From: Paralvinella palmiformis
Lineage: Eukaryota > Annelida > Polychaeta > Terebellida > Alvinellidae
Assembly (NCBI GenBank): GCA_025642065.1
Contig: JAODUP010000051.1
Span: 324,001 to 388,000, forward strand
Reading direction: 5' to 3'
DNA length: 64,000 nucleotides
The stretch's first letter is position 1, and each line of letters begins with the position of its first letter. The notes below the pieces were generated by a model, which did not search any database, was not told the origin of the DNA, and saw nothing but the letters and a program-made list of their open reading frames with translations. The position numbers and the translations under genes are program-made. Below are positions 36,151 through 49,800 of this stretch, piece by piece.

Positions 36151-36269
36151 CTCAATAAATAAATAAAATCAATAAATAGAATCAATAAATAATCGTTGCC
36201 ACCAATTACTGTGGTCCTGTTTTACTCATCCCGTGCTACTGTTTTATTTCTTGGAGGTCAACACGACTA

Positions 36270-36977
36270 ACCGCATATTAAATAATCAAGTTCAGAGTGT
36301 TGATTAATCGCCTATTAATGGTCTCTAGGCGCCACCATTTTAAGTCAAAACACAAACCGGATGCTCCTGAAATATGACGTCATTTAATGCAAGCTGTTTT
36401 TATTACCTGGCTATAACCATGTAAACAAGGATCAACCAAGCATGTAATTTCGGAACAAAACAGTTGGTCCAAACAGCCTCGTATATATGGTACTGAACTT
36501 TCTAAAGAAAACTATGTAGTGAAACTCCTTATGAAGACTGTGTTGAACTTTTGCAACAATAATTAAGCATCTACCGGGCGTAAGATTTAAGTAAATGAGC
36601 AGAACAACGGGGTCAGTTAGTAATAGTTCCATAGTAGGTTGAGAACAGGGTCAGGTCAGAGTACGTGTACAAGTTATCTGGTCTGGTAAGACCACGATGT
36701 TGACTAAACTAGAGCATCTGTAAGTCGACTTAATCGGTATCGAAATGACTAAATGATCCTTGCGCCATGCAGGTGATGTCTCAACACGTGATTTTTTCCT
36801 TCGCGCCTTACAATCTGGCATTTGAGGAAGCCGTAATGGCTACTCTCCGTTAATTAGGATTATATTTCCCATCTACGATACCAGGTAGAGTTCGTGAATA
36901 TTATTATTGGAGGATTCGGGGTTACGTTTGTAAACATTAAACGTATAAATCATATTATCTAAGGCTGAACTTTTCCT
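36270..36977. mobile_element. Second copy of the TTAA MITE family, left end lost
   Basis: Shares ATATTAAAT, TGATTAAT, GCGCC(G/A)CCATTTT and TGACGTCA blocks in order with 26940-27070. The right end GAACTTTTCCT is followed by TTAA at 36978-36981. The left terminus was not found. Confidence 0.6.
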
Positions 36978-37106
36978 TTAACGACGGCATAACACAATTT
37001 ATTGTCTTTATTTTAGGTACATCTTGCGACATACTGAAAATACGGCGGACCAGTGGTAAACTACAAACTCACAGGTGCTGGTACGTACATCATGAATGAA
37101 AGTACG

Positions 37107-37250
37107 GATGATGATGATTAAAGTTGTACGGCCACTTTTGTACACATGGTAGGCTAAATGGGCCTAGCGACCTCCAAGGGTAATGTAGCGAAGTCAAAGA
37201 TGAAACATCCTTCAGATATGCCCTCGCCGAGATTCGAACACGGATGGTAG
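37107..37250 (-). repeat. SINE family A, copy 3
   Basis: ACGGCCACTTTTGTACACAT, GGTAGGCTAAATGGGCC and CGCCGAGATTCGAACAC match the copy at 22128 block by block. Confidence 0.65.
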
Positions 37251-37695
37251 CCCAATGAAAGTACGGAACAGACGACTGTATTAGCTAATATAATATAGTG
37301 TTTATAGGTTGTCGAAACAACAGTATCTACCACGTCCGTCTGAAAGTGTTCCCAGGACAGGGTACTGCAATCGTATCCGGTTACTGGTCTTCCAGTACAG
37401 CAGGAAATCTAAAAACGGGAAGGAACGACTTATATATTCTTTCAAGTCAATGGCCTCACTAATGTCAGGCAACTTGCTATAATACAGGTTTACATGGTGA
37501 CGTTATGATCGACGTACCCGTAGCAGTTATTAATCTGCATATACTACCGCCAGAAATAATTTTTTTAGACAATGCAAAGATAATAAGTATAATAGTACAT
37601 ATAAATTTCTATCATAAATCTATAAAAGTTGTCTATTACGTTAAACACGAAGTGCTCTAGCCCTACTTGTTCTATAAGCATCAACAGTTAATCGT

Positions 37696-37767
37696 GGCTC
37701 GTTGGTCTAGGGGTATGATTCTCGCTTCGGGTGCGAGAGGTCCCGGGTTCGAATCCCGGACGAGCCC
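37696..37767 (+). tRNA. tRNA-Pro (anticodon CGG)
   Basis: This is a complete 72-base cloverleaf. The acceptor stem GGCTCGT pairs perfectly with ACGAGCC, with C as discriminator. The anticodon stem TCTCGC/GCGAGA encloses loop TTCGGGT, giving anticodon CGG (Pro). The T arm is CCGGG-TTCGAAT-CCCGG. The A box is TGGTCTAGGGGT and the B box GGTTCGAATCC. A T-run (TTTTTC, about 37771-37776) just after the gene would end RNA polymerase III transcription. No intron and no mismatch in the stems, so it looks functional. Confidence 0.96.
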
Positions 37768-37966
37768 CATTTTTCTTAAATAAATAACGCGTTCAGAATT
37801 GTGTTGAAGCCTACTTTCAACATTATAATTAGTTATGCAGGGTTTCATTTTTGGTGTTTATAAAGCGTGCCGAAGAAGATCAGTAATCGACTTATTATAA
37901 CTTATGCACATCCCTTTGTTAAATTCGAAGTAGCCTTCTTCAGTGACGGTAATGTTTTATCAGAAC

Positions 37967-38767
37967 CAGACCTGGGTCAATTACTACATTTTTGCTTATG
38001 CTATTATTATTATTATTATTATTAGTAGTAGTGGTAGTAGTATTGGTAATGATAGTGCTGGTAGTTTTATATGTTACTGGCTCACTCTCATCATAAACTA
38101 ATGGCTGAGCCTGATATGCTTGAACCACAATGCTGACATTTGGCTTTGTAGTTGACGTCGGTATTAGTAGGCATCTCAAAATGACTCCGATGTGATACCT
38201 CAGCCATTGTGATTTATACTTGTTTATGTGGATGTCTATATTATTGATAGTATCCTAGATACAGCATATACTATATTAAAAATCAGATTATGTGTATATC
38301 AGATGTAATGCAGTGATAGCAGCTGTAAGATATGGTGTGGACCTGTAAACTAGGGAGCTTATATATATGAACAGTGGCCAACATTCACTAATCGGGGATG
38401 TCAGATATAGATTCTTAATTGGGGGATAATTGGGAGCCCGTGGTAATCAACTTGGATTCGGTTAAGTACACAGTGCTTAGTCTGTTTCAAATGGAGTGGC
38501 TTCTCAGTTACATAATCAATAATGAACAATATTATAAATGACAATTTGATTGAGCAGCCAATCAGGTGACAGTGAGATTTGACACTACAGTGACATATCT
38601 GGCAAAAAGTATTGTGTGTCTGACAAAATGTAATAGCAAAGTAATAGTGGATTACTATTACTTTATCAACTATTACAATTACTATTACTTTCAAAATGAG
38701 ATTCACTATTACTATTACTGTGAAAAATGTAATCGTTACTATTACTATTACAATTACCCCAGGTCTG
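37967..38767. mobile_element. hAT MITE with perfect 8-bp target duplication
   Basis: The ends CAGACCTGGG and CCCAGGTCTG are exact inverted repeats, flanked on both sides by ATCAGAAC (37959-37966 and 38768-38775). The duplication fits the hAT preference nTnnnnAn. It is 801 bases long. Near the ends it is rich in ATTACTATTAC-type repeats, and it has no transposase. Confidence 0.9.
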
Positions 38768-38775
38768 ATCAGAAC

Positions 38776-40301
38776 AGAGAAAAGTCATCAGACAATTTTC
38801 AAAAGATCAAACTGACAGAGCTACATTACAATGAGCATATTTCAACAAAAAAAAATTAAATATTCAAATTTTATCTCCCTTCTTGAAAACTGTTTCAGCA
38901 GTACACCAGATTCTAGAATGTTTTTGAAGCCCATTAAAGGGACACAATTCCCACATTTCTGATCTTGAACAGCAGCGGCACATTGTTCCAGTAACATCAG
39001 CATGTTTTGCTTGGAATTTATTAACAAATTTATAGGTCGCATAAATAAGCTTTTCTAATGAAGAGATGCTCATTTTTAACCATCTGTATGGAAGCCAAGG
39101 TTGAAGTCTTTAAGGTTTAAATCATAACTAATTAATTCTAAGTTAAATTATAACTAAAATTGTCACGGTTTAGCAAAATTTTGTCATCCATTCCGGCTCA
39201 AAATTTTCATTTCAGATTTATAACAATGGCAACAGATCTTGACCACAATAATCTTGGTTAAATGTCAAGTTCCAAATATGCCTTATGCCCAAAGTATTTG
39301 CTTCCTGTGCTATTCATACTGAATAGTTTAGTGTAAGTAAATATATGTAAAGTGATCCGTGTGTGTGTGGGGGGGGGGGAGGGGGGGGGGCATATAATCA
39401 TACAACCATCTATCTGTCTCTCTGTAGGCAGTTTTTAAAAAACAAGATCACAGCAAACAGATTTAGGTCGGAGGTATACACCAACTTGTGACAATTTAAT
39501 TTATTATGTATATTATTCATTCATAAACATACAAAACTTGTATTTTCAGAGTAAAAACAACAAGATAAATCATACATATTCATTAGCAAATCCTTCTCCA
39601 CCACGGCTGGCCACTGGGGCCATATTCCATATATCAACTGACAGAATATTATTCTATATTGTGGGAATATAAATATTCTCTCTTATACAAACACACAAAC
39701 ACACATGCACATACACACTTCAGAGCTAACTATACAGAATGCCAAAAACATACAATTACAATGTGAGGCCTCCAGTGATACTATATACAGCTGGCACTTT
39801 ACAAATATTACTTGCACAAGTGCCTCTCTAAAAGACTGCATCTGTGGGCACACTCAAACAGACAGATGGGCATACAAACAGACAGATGGGTACCCAAACA
39901 GACAGATGGGCATAAACACAGACATATGTCAATTGAACAGTATATATTCTAGTCACGCCACTTAAAACATAAAAATAACAACAACAAAAGAAATGAAACC
40001 CCCACTAAACAGATTTGAACATTCTACATACATTGCCCTTCATACCAGATATATCTAAAATACGAAGCCAGTGATAAAAGAGCTAAATTAGCCTTAGATA
40101 GATATAGGTAAAACTGGCAATGACATAACATTAATTCTCGTTTGGACAATTCTGTATCTGTTTCCTGCTAGTCACTGTTGTTATATAGATTATAATGACC
40201 TTCAAAATAGATGACACACACATACACGCATACACATATATGTATACAGGAACACACACACTACACAATACAAAATGCAACATTTAGGAATGCCTTAATT
40301 A

Positions 40302-40344
<43 letters not shown>

Positions 40345-42289
40345 AAGTCTGTTCTAATACAAAAGGATGGCAAAATGTGTCCATTACTGGATCTTAACAT
40401 AAGCATATAACAGTGATTCTGCCAAAACCTATTGGAATGTCCTCCATTATAGCACAGTACAAGCACTGCCTATTCCATCACAACTACTGTCACATAACAA
40501 CATTACAGCCTAGGAACTGATTCACTGCCAGAGAACTGTTCCACTATAAAATAAATCCTCATGTGGAGAACTGATTATCACAGTAAACAAGGGGTGGTGC
40601 ATCCAAAAAAGCCTAATGCCTGCCTCTGAGGCATAAAATATCAAATATACTTCAATTAAACTGTATCACACACACACACACACACACACAGAAAGTTTAT
40701 AATTTTGTTTTTGCTAACATGCTGAACCCTAAACAATACTCATTTCAAAACAGTACATTGTTACATCACTTGTCTAAGACATCATAACATACAGAGATAA
40801 GCGACACAAGAACCTGACTATAATGAGATGTCATTCCACAAAATGTTACGAAGACAAAATGTACCCACATCGAATGAGGATGAAACAACTTTAGGCCTTG
40901 AAACAACTTTAGGCTCTCTGCATGATCCTTCCTTGTTATGAGGAAGGAGGCAGTGTCAGCTATTCACTACACACAGACACTCACACCCTGGAACCTGCAG
41001 ATGGTGTAGTTGTACCACATTAGAGATTAGCTAGCTGGACATGTAGCAAAGGATGAAACCGTTTACCACAAAATGTTTCGCTTAAATTAAACCATTTCAT
41101 CAGATAACTCAGAGTAAGAAAACAAGTTTTACATTCATGATGTGCATGACTTTTGCTGAGGATGGACGTGTCCTAGTCACTAGCTTACAACACATTCTGT
41201 TCATCAACTAGTTATAATGTGTGTGTGTGTGTGTTCATCCATGTAACCCTGTACACATACATACATTGGCATGCATCAGAGCTGCCTAATCCAAGTGTGG
41301 GACCTACTGTTTGCAGAATCCAATGCAAGAATTGGCAGCCATTTTATTCATTCTGTACAAACCTGCTAACCCATTACAAACATACAATTCCCACCCATCC
41401 CGCAGCATTCCGTCCACAGCTTCCGCTCTCAAAGCTTGACAACTCTCTCGCAGGTGTCTACCACCTGTACATGCTCGAACAGAAGATCCCGAAAGAAATG
41501 TGCACAAGTTCAAACGTAAGCTAGTTAAGCACCATGCAGGCTATTACATTAAAAGAAACACCAATACGACAACCTGATTTGACATAATATTATCTTTTAA
41601 GCTAAGGCACTAATATGACATTTGTTATCTAGGCCTCGTATACATGACAGGTAGCTTTGGCAGTTAGAAGAACTGGTTCAGACCCAATAACGATGCGAAT
41701 GTAGCTATCGGTATGGCCGAGTGGCCATCATTGAGCGGTGGCAGACATCGATACTGATAGACAGTAATCAGTCACATCATCACGTGTAATGTTAGCATAT
41801 GTACGCACATTTGACACAGCCAGGTGGGAAGGTTAATGGTGTCGCATCTCTATGGTGCTCATTAGTTGATCACCAAGATACTAAAAGGTAACTTGGGGAT
41901 GTTGTGTCTACAGAATCCATACACAAAGAATCAAACATCCTCACGATCCACAGCGTCAGTTAGGAAGGCAGTTATTGTGATGACAAGAGCTGAATCTACC
42001 TCAACATGGCTTGCAAAGTGCTCCCAACACATGATGCCAGGGAAATGAAAACTCGCCACACAACAGCATTCGAGGTTCCACTGAAAACTCATCCGAAATA
42101 ATCCCACCGCTCTAATGATTATGTTGTCAGCTGTTGCCATCGTTAACTGTTGCCATCACGGTTATCCGAAGATTAAGCAGGCAGAAATGTTGAATGAGAG
42201 TTTAAATCAACATTCACTGCCTAACCATCACAGACTGATAAAACTGAAGCCGTATCGAAGCCATGTCATATCGAAGCGACACCAAATGA
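38776..42289. other. Region 3' of neurabin: possible 3' UTR and intergenic DNA
   Basis: No gene was recognised. It contains a G-run near 39369, a 20-base tandem repeat (CAAACAGACAGATGGG core, about 39855-39930), (GT)n at about 40303-40340 and (CA)n at about 40668. A minus-strand AATAAA lies near 41342. Part of this should be the 3' UTR of the minus-strand neurabin gene, but its end cannot be fixed from sequence alone. Confidence 0.5.
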
Positions 42290-43803
42290 CTACTTCCCAA
42301 AGGGGAACTTCTTTCGTTTGTCAGTCACTCCTTGCTTTTCTAGACGTTCCCGTGCCTTCCGTTCCTTCTCCTGCTGTTTACGTTCCTTCTCAAGTGCCGT
42401 CTTCAGCTCCTTGACTTTCTTCTTGAGCAGGTCACGATCTCTACTCGAACTGATCCCAAGTGTCTGTCAATGGGCAAAAAGATGAAATGATCAAATCTAT
42501 GACGCATACACCATTTTCACACCTAAAACATTTTAGTGTTATAACGTATCACAAAAAAAGGCAATCAGTGTCACTAATTTATAAATAAAAAGAATCGGTT
42601 GTAACTCTCCACTAAAGACTCATCCAATTAAACAAATCACAGCTTTTCTTCTTAGCCAAAAGATTTGTACAGTACCTACACCATAAAACTATCATGTTTC
42701 ACACACACGCATAGACACACACACACACACAGAAATATATATACACATAAATACATACATACACATACACATATATTAAATGGTTATACAGTCTTCTTAG
42801 TATACTAACTGTACCTCATATAATTGAAAAATATAGAAATCAATTTATTTAAAGGTAATCTTTGTGTGAAGCTAAATATATTATATTTAAGTTGTTTTAT
42901 AACAATTTCATTTCATGTTTTTAAAGATGGTTGGATATAAATATAAATAATAGCCAATAAAATTCAAATTTGTTGCTCAACGTGATATGGTAATTAAACT
43001 TTTGAAACATCTAAGTGTAAGTAATATTTGTGATTTACTGTGATTTTTATTAGACATACACAGATTGAAATTATTATTATTGTTATTATTATCATTTTCA
43101 TAAAATAGTCTAATTATCAACTTCTCCTTTATGACACTGTGTCCCTTAATTTTTAAAAGCACGTTACTTCTTATAAAAAACAAACAAATATTGTTTTGAA
43201 TATAAAAGCACACAAACGGCTGTCTTTTTATACTTAATTGGGATGCATTTAATGTTAAATTCTGATGACTAGCAGAAATTACATATATAGTGGAATGCAA
43301 TTATAATGTTTATGAATATGCGAGAATGCTACGTGAGACTAATATCAAGTGCCTGAAACTGCATTACCATAAAAAATACATGTTTAGCGTCAGTGGTTTC
43401 TCTCTGACCTTCATTTATTTCAGTCTGACCTTCATTTTATTTCTGACTGACCTTCATTTTATTTGTGTCCATGTTTAGTAACTGATTACCATCGATGCCT
43501 TTGGACATGAAGTCATCCTTGTACTGATCTAACTCGAGGACTTGTAGCCAGTTAACGACCTGAGAACAATATAACATCATATAACCATCAGGTGGAACAG
43601 ATCACATCAGTATGAAACAGATTGTAAATATAGCTAATGAAATGAGGTAAACAGAGTCATGGAGATGCATAGTATTTTGTTGTTGCTGTTATTGTTAATA
43701 TATAGCAGACCTGTTGAGGGGACCACTCATGAACTGGATGTGTCTGATATGCCACGGATCTCTTCATGGAGACGGATGCTGTTGATGATGTTGTTGAAGA
43801 ATC
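42290..43803 (-). CDS. Neurabin SAM domain and C-terminus, three exons
   Basis: Exon 43803-43711 ends HEWSPQQ. Exon 43559-43452 reads [20 protein letters not shown] and [13 protein letters not shown]. Exon 42463-42290 reads [20 protein letters not shown], then a Lys/Glu-rich helix and stop after KKFPFGK. Together these are a full SAM domain with the usual W..Q.V..WL...L..Y...F pattern. Confidence 0.95.
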
Positions 43804-46800
43804 CTGAAGCCAAGAACAAGATGCTGTTAGGATGTTCGCATTCAAGGATTATCTGCTGCTAAAAAATACATTTAGCACATGGATCTTAATCCAGTACAGT
43901 CCCACTGGACAACTAGTTAAAATGAATCATGGCAACTGTTTGTTTGATCTGAATCGCTGGAGTCCTGTTAAACTTGGACTTCATTTGTAAGAATGATTAC
44001 AACGTTTTTTAATTCCTAATATAAAATTGAAAACTATGTGCAAATTTGATGTCAGTGAATGTAGGTGAATGAAGCAATATTAAACCACTCAAGATTAAAA
44101 GATCACAGTTGAGAGTGGTTTGAGCATGAATCATTTCCTAAACAAGTAAATATGTTAATTATTTCTATATTATTCCATGTGTAACACACATTTTTTTTTC
44201 TTTTTCACCCTTTTCCTTGTTTTTTTTTTGGGGGGGGGTATACACCATAATTAAATTTCTATATTATGTAATAAAATGTTTGATTACAGTTTTACTGATA
44301 CTATATACCTGTTGTTTCACTTATTTCTGCATATTTCACCATTTGTACGAAGCCATGTGTGTGTTTATTCTGTGTTTTTATGCCCTCAATTGAAGCGCCA
44401 TCTACGCAAATATTGGGGGTGTCTAACATGGGCATCGCATGTGTAAAGTGAGTGATATTAGGCATAGTATTAATCTCCAGCACACCTCTGTATTGTCGTC
44501 GGTGGGATGCCACCAATGTCAGTTCGGACGAGCCAGGGCCGCATATAGACCTTGTCTCCTGACGGAATTGACTGTAGTGGATCAAATTTCCCTGGACAAT
44601 AATTAGAGAAGTTTGCACAATTGCGTTTTGATGCTTTCATCGTTCGTATTCACTCCTCCTCTTTGTCGATGTAAGATGCCCGATTCTTTCATCCCATCGG
44701 CATTCCTCCCTCTTTCCGTCCACAATTATTGCCCAAATGTCTCATGATGTCTCCACGCTGTCGTGATCCGTTTACTGCTCGTTTGGCGCAGATCAATTTA
44801 TTTAGTGGAAATAAATATATTTAACATCCAGCTTCAGATTTTCCCAGTTTCTCCTGTCGGTTATACACCAAAAACTAGGCTTTTCCAGAAATTTTTCTTG
44901 TCAAAAGAACAATACGGTAATAATTATGCAAAATAATACTTTTATAAAAGATACTGGTTTAATTTTAGCCAGTTAAGAATTTTTTTTTACTAATCATCTT
45001 TAAGGAATGAGCCATAGCATACTAGCAGCAGATGTTATTGGACTTATAATTGAAAAACATTTATGACATGAATGATACAATATTTTAAATGTTTAATAAT
45101 ATGAATAATACAATAATAAATATACATTAGATTTACAGTTAGTTCTTATCGTAATAATAAAATTAATTATGGATTACTAAACGAAGTACTAAACTGTTAT
45201 CACACTGATACCAAGAGTAACATATATTTCAAGTTGGGACTTTTATTATAAATCTAATTAATAAAACATTAATTGATACATTAAATACTGTCTGTTTCCA
45301 GTTTTTGTTAGTCTATCAATCAACTAAATATCGTAGTCGATAATTAAGTTTTTGGTGCCATTTCCAAAGACTGAAGCATTCTGCCATTCCAGAAGAGTGG
45401 TGTGTGTTTTAGACTTAAATCTGTCCAAGTTTTACCAAGATAATGCTAACGTTTAACAAATCTGCTCATCAGTGTAGTTCATGTGAGCACAAGGCTCATC
45501 CTGATAGTAAAGACTTTCAGTAGACTGCTAACACAACATAACACGGCATATCAATGGCATACATACAGAACCCAAAATATCAAGTTGTAACAATTTCCCC
45601 GAGCTAAATATGTACAACATCAATAAATGAGAATTATCTTGAATCTAGACCAACACTAAAATGAGAACAGATCTTACATCCCCAACGGCTAATGTTCCTG
45701 TCGTGAAATCATAGCTCTGTGAGCGACTCTCATGGTCATATTCTCCGACCATTGGAGAAGATGTTGTGTTTGACAGCTCTGTAATTGACAACAAACATTC
45801 ACTATAGGATGGATTAATCAATAAATTTTTATTATCCGTTACAATTAGACGAAGAAAACGTCTAGGCTAGTATCTCGTGACAATAAAAGACAGCATAATG
45901 AGATCACCTGAATTCCTTAGTTCGAAGTGTTTAAAAGCTGGCAAATGTTGTTAATGCAAAGCAAGGAATCTAATCCAAAGCATAAAAGCATGAAAGAAAT
46001 CAGATGCTCAAGTAAATATTTAAAATAGTTTCTGGTGCATTGTTATATTAGTGCCAAGTTAAGCGCCATGTTAAGCAAGAAACCATAAAATGATCATAGT
46101 ACACTTGAAATGTTAGCAAAAAATCTAAATACCAGCACACAATCTTTGGTGTCTATAAAATAAAATGTAATGACTTGGAATATATGCAACGTTAGTATTA
46201 GACAAATATGACATTATGGAGTTGGAGCAATTTAAACTGAAATTTCAATCAAAACTTGAGCTCAACAACCGAAATAATAAAAACTCATTACATCAGTGCG
46301 TTCTGTTAACTCGATAGAAGGACAACATTATCAGCAATGGCAACGAGACAAATTAGCATATGCAACTGGTGTAAACAGCCTACATTGGTTAATGCAGTGA
46401 GGGCAAGTACAGTGAAATAAAGCCAAATGGCCAATAAAGAAACAGATTATCCAATCACCAAAGAGCCAGACACAAAGTAGGATGGATTGGGTTATATTGA
46501 CCAATAACAAGGCTGACAATCTCACCTGGTACAGAGTAATTTGTTGAATAGCCTGTGTCGATCGGCTTGCTTCCTATCAACATCACCCCACCACCTTTGC
46601 TGGGTGCATCAAAATCATTTGGCAGTGATTTCTTGGATATTAAGGTCACCCCGCAGCCTGCTGGGCTACCAGAGGATGACTTATTTGAGAAGCCAGGGAA
46701 TAGACGGCCACTAGAAGGCGCTAGAAGGGGTGGGTGTAGTAGGGTCAGATGTATCATACATTCGAATGGCAAGAACAGAGGTCAAGGTCATGTACAGACA

Positions 46801-49800
46801 TTGACATTTCAGCCCTCCAATGATGCTCTATTTAATTAATGCCCGGTTTATTCCATTTTTATATTTATTTAAGTGATTGTTTGCTTTTTGCTCTCACACT
46901 GCAATCAATTAAGACTTGAAGCCAAGTGATTACTCATGAAATAATTAAGTTAAAACCTTTTTGTGATGGACGTTTTTGTTGAGTTATTTAGCCTTGGCAC
47001 AGCATCACATCTAGGATATACACCCTAGGAGTGACTCTCAGAATCCCACAACCACAAGTATGAGCTGGATTCGAACCCATATCCTGCAGGTTTGCAGTGC
47101 AGTGTTTGAACCACCACACTATCAGAGAACTCTTTAATGATGGATGAAACATCTGACAGAAACCAGCTAACATTTGAATTCAATCCTACCACATGGAGGT
47201 CTGTGATGCCGCATACTACCAAGTACACCATGGTGATGTGCCTTTTATTTTATTGACAATACTATTATCAATAACTGATTTTTTTCCATCACCAGTCTAC
47301 ATTTACTACTTCCCACGAATGGGCTAAGCTATAAATCAGAATAAATGTAGAATGGAGGCAAAGTCCTCGGAAAACAAAAATAACAGTATTTTGTGCTAAA
47401 CTGAATATAAAAGTAATTCTAATCAATAACAGGTAGGCACACAATTTAGCTAAATGATAATCTCAAAACAAAAATGCACGTGCTCAATGCACACTTGTTT
47501 CCCAATTATGAAGCTTTTGATTAAATCAGCTCCCTGTTTATTGGTGAAATGTCAAGGTCTGTACATATGTGAAAAATGGTTACCAATCAATCTTCAGCTA
47601 CCATCACAAATACCGCCTTTTAACGTAAATTACTCTTAATGTAATGACTGGCCTATCACCAGATAGTAACAGGTAATTTCCAATGATCCTCAACAGTCAC
47701 TACCACAACAGCAGAAAATAAATATGCAACACTGACACACAAGTGTGCAGCTTAATACTAAACCTACTAACACGCTTAAGAAAATTTCCACAAGTGATAA
47801 TTATATCTGACACAGTCACATCCCTAGACAAAACTTGGTCTTCGGATAACAATCAAAAATCAAAATATCATTATTTGGACAGCAACAAAATCAGGAGTCT
47901 GAACAAATTTTGCAATGAAATTGAATAACTATATTTCATTTATACGCTAAAATAAAGAAATGAGACTAATTTAAGTGACTTAGTGTATTCATGTGACTGA
48001 ACTGCCAAGTTATATTTACCATTACATTTTAGTATACCCATGGCTGTACTGTACACTGTATATATTTATATATCTTTAGGTGATTTAGTAATGCTAGGTG
48101 TGTGTGTGTGTGTGTGAGGGAGAGAAAAACCCAGAGATAGATGTCACAAACGTTACCTATTTCTTCACGAGGCTTTGCAGATACAAGTGTAATCCCCGTA
48201 TTTGCAGAGTCATCAACTGAAGTCGTGATGCTGTCTGGGATTTCTGCCGACATTCCTGTAAACATTGGCTTACTGGGATCATATGATGTCTGCGATGTAC
48301 TGGATGTATCGGACATATTGTCTCTGAAAGACGTAACTTCAACAATTATTACTCTAACCGAGGGATGGCCAAAACACAAAATAACTCGTCTTCTTTTGCC
48401 TACAGATCGGCACGCAACTTGAGAATGTTACAACAGCACATCCAAAATATGCAGGGTAATGGAAAAATAAGTGGTTAATTGCAAACTGCAAAGTTCATGA
48501 ACACTGAATAGGAGGATGGTTCATTAATCAGACATTTATAATGATGTAGGTTTGTAGAATGACAATAGTCAGCCATAATTATTAGTTTGATATGTTAAAC
48601 TCAAAAGACTAGCAAGGATGAAAAACCACATGACCTCTACATTTCAGTTTAAGAATAAAAGACAAAAGACTTTTCCTTATCCATGTCAGAGTGTAATTTT
48701 TTACATTTAATTCTGTGTGTCATCCACACACAAGTCAACAGCTGCAGCAAATGTGTCCCTGTAAACAAGTGATAAGAAGACGGGATACAAAACATTGGCA
48801 GATTATATATAAGTACAGTCTGGCTTTGCTATAACTTAGTGTCCGGGTTATCCATGGACGTGAATTACATTACATTGACCACGGATAGCAGGAGTGAAAT
48901 GTTGAGCCATTTCGTGATGTATTTCCTCTATATGAGAACAACCACATCACATAATCTAACAAAGACAATTAATAATTTGTTGCGTTTTTTCTATAGATGA
49001 CAATACAATTGTTTTAATTCAAACAGAAAAATGAAATGTGACAATGCCCCTAACGGTGGTGCTACCATGCTGCCTAATTATATGGTGTTTCACATTTATT
49101 CACAACCTCAAAATCTCACTAGAGGCAGTGACTGTATTGGTCATCAAATGGACATTTATTCCAGGTTAAATTATGTGATCCTGTTATGATACGAACTTGG
49201 GTATTAAATATATACACAATGGATAATAAGTGACCTTCGGTAATGTTTTGGGTTCTGACAAATATAAAGGCATTAAAACTTCGTTTGAATTTTTCTCAAT
49301 GGCAAATAGCCCATGACGTGGTAGTATTTTCAGTGGACTTACTGTGGAAAATTACTGAAGGTTATACTGAACTGCATTATATTGGAATCAAACTGTAACA
49401 TATAGTAAACTGTAACATATTCTATATGAAGCTAAGGATATTCTAACAATTATCTGTTAGGCAGCCACAAATATAACAAAACAGGGTATTATCGGTGAAA
49501 ATAACAAAAAAACTACAACACAACACACTAAAACTGTAACACACTAATCATTACTGATAAAATGTTTCCATTAGTACAATTCAAACTAGGATAAACTGAT
49601 GCTATCAGAACCATATTCTACATAGGGTGAGTCAAAGGAAACCAAATTACTATGAAATCATTGTATGTAAAGACAAACAAACAGCTGAAGGTGCTGTTCC
49701 TGAAAAAGATGGCACACTGGTTCAGATAGTGTTCGAAGAAGGTGTTCTTAACAATGGAGACTCCCCCCATATACTCGATAGAGAAACCATGATCCATCAA

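Noticed and set aside
44301..44618. 105-codon minus-strand open frame in a neurabin intron, considered as an alternative first exon
   Set aside because: Its end border leaves one base, which does not match the phase of the next exon, and it resembles no known domain.
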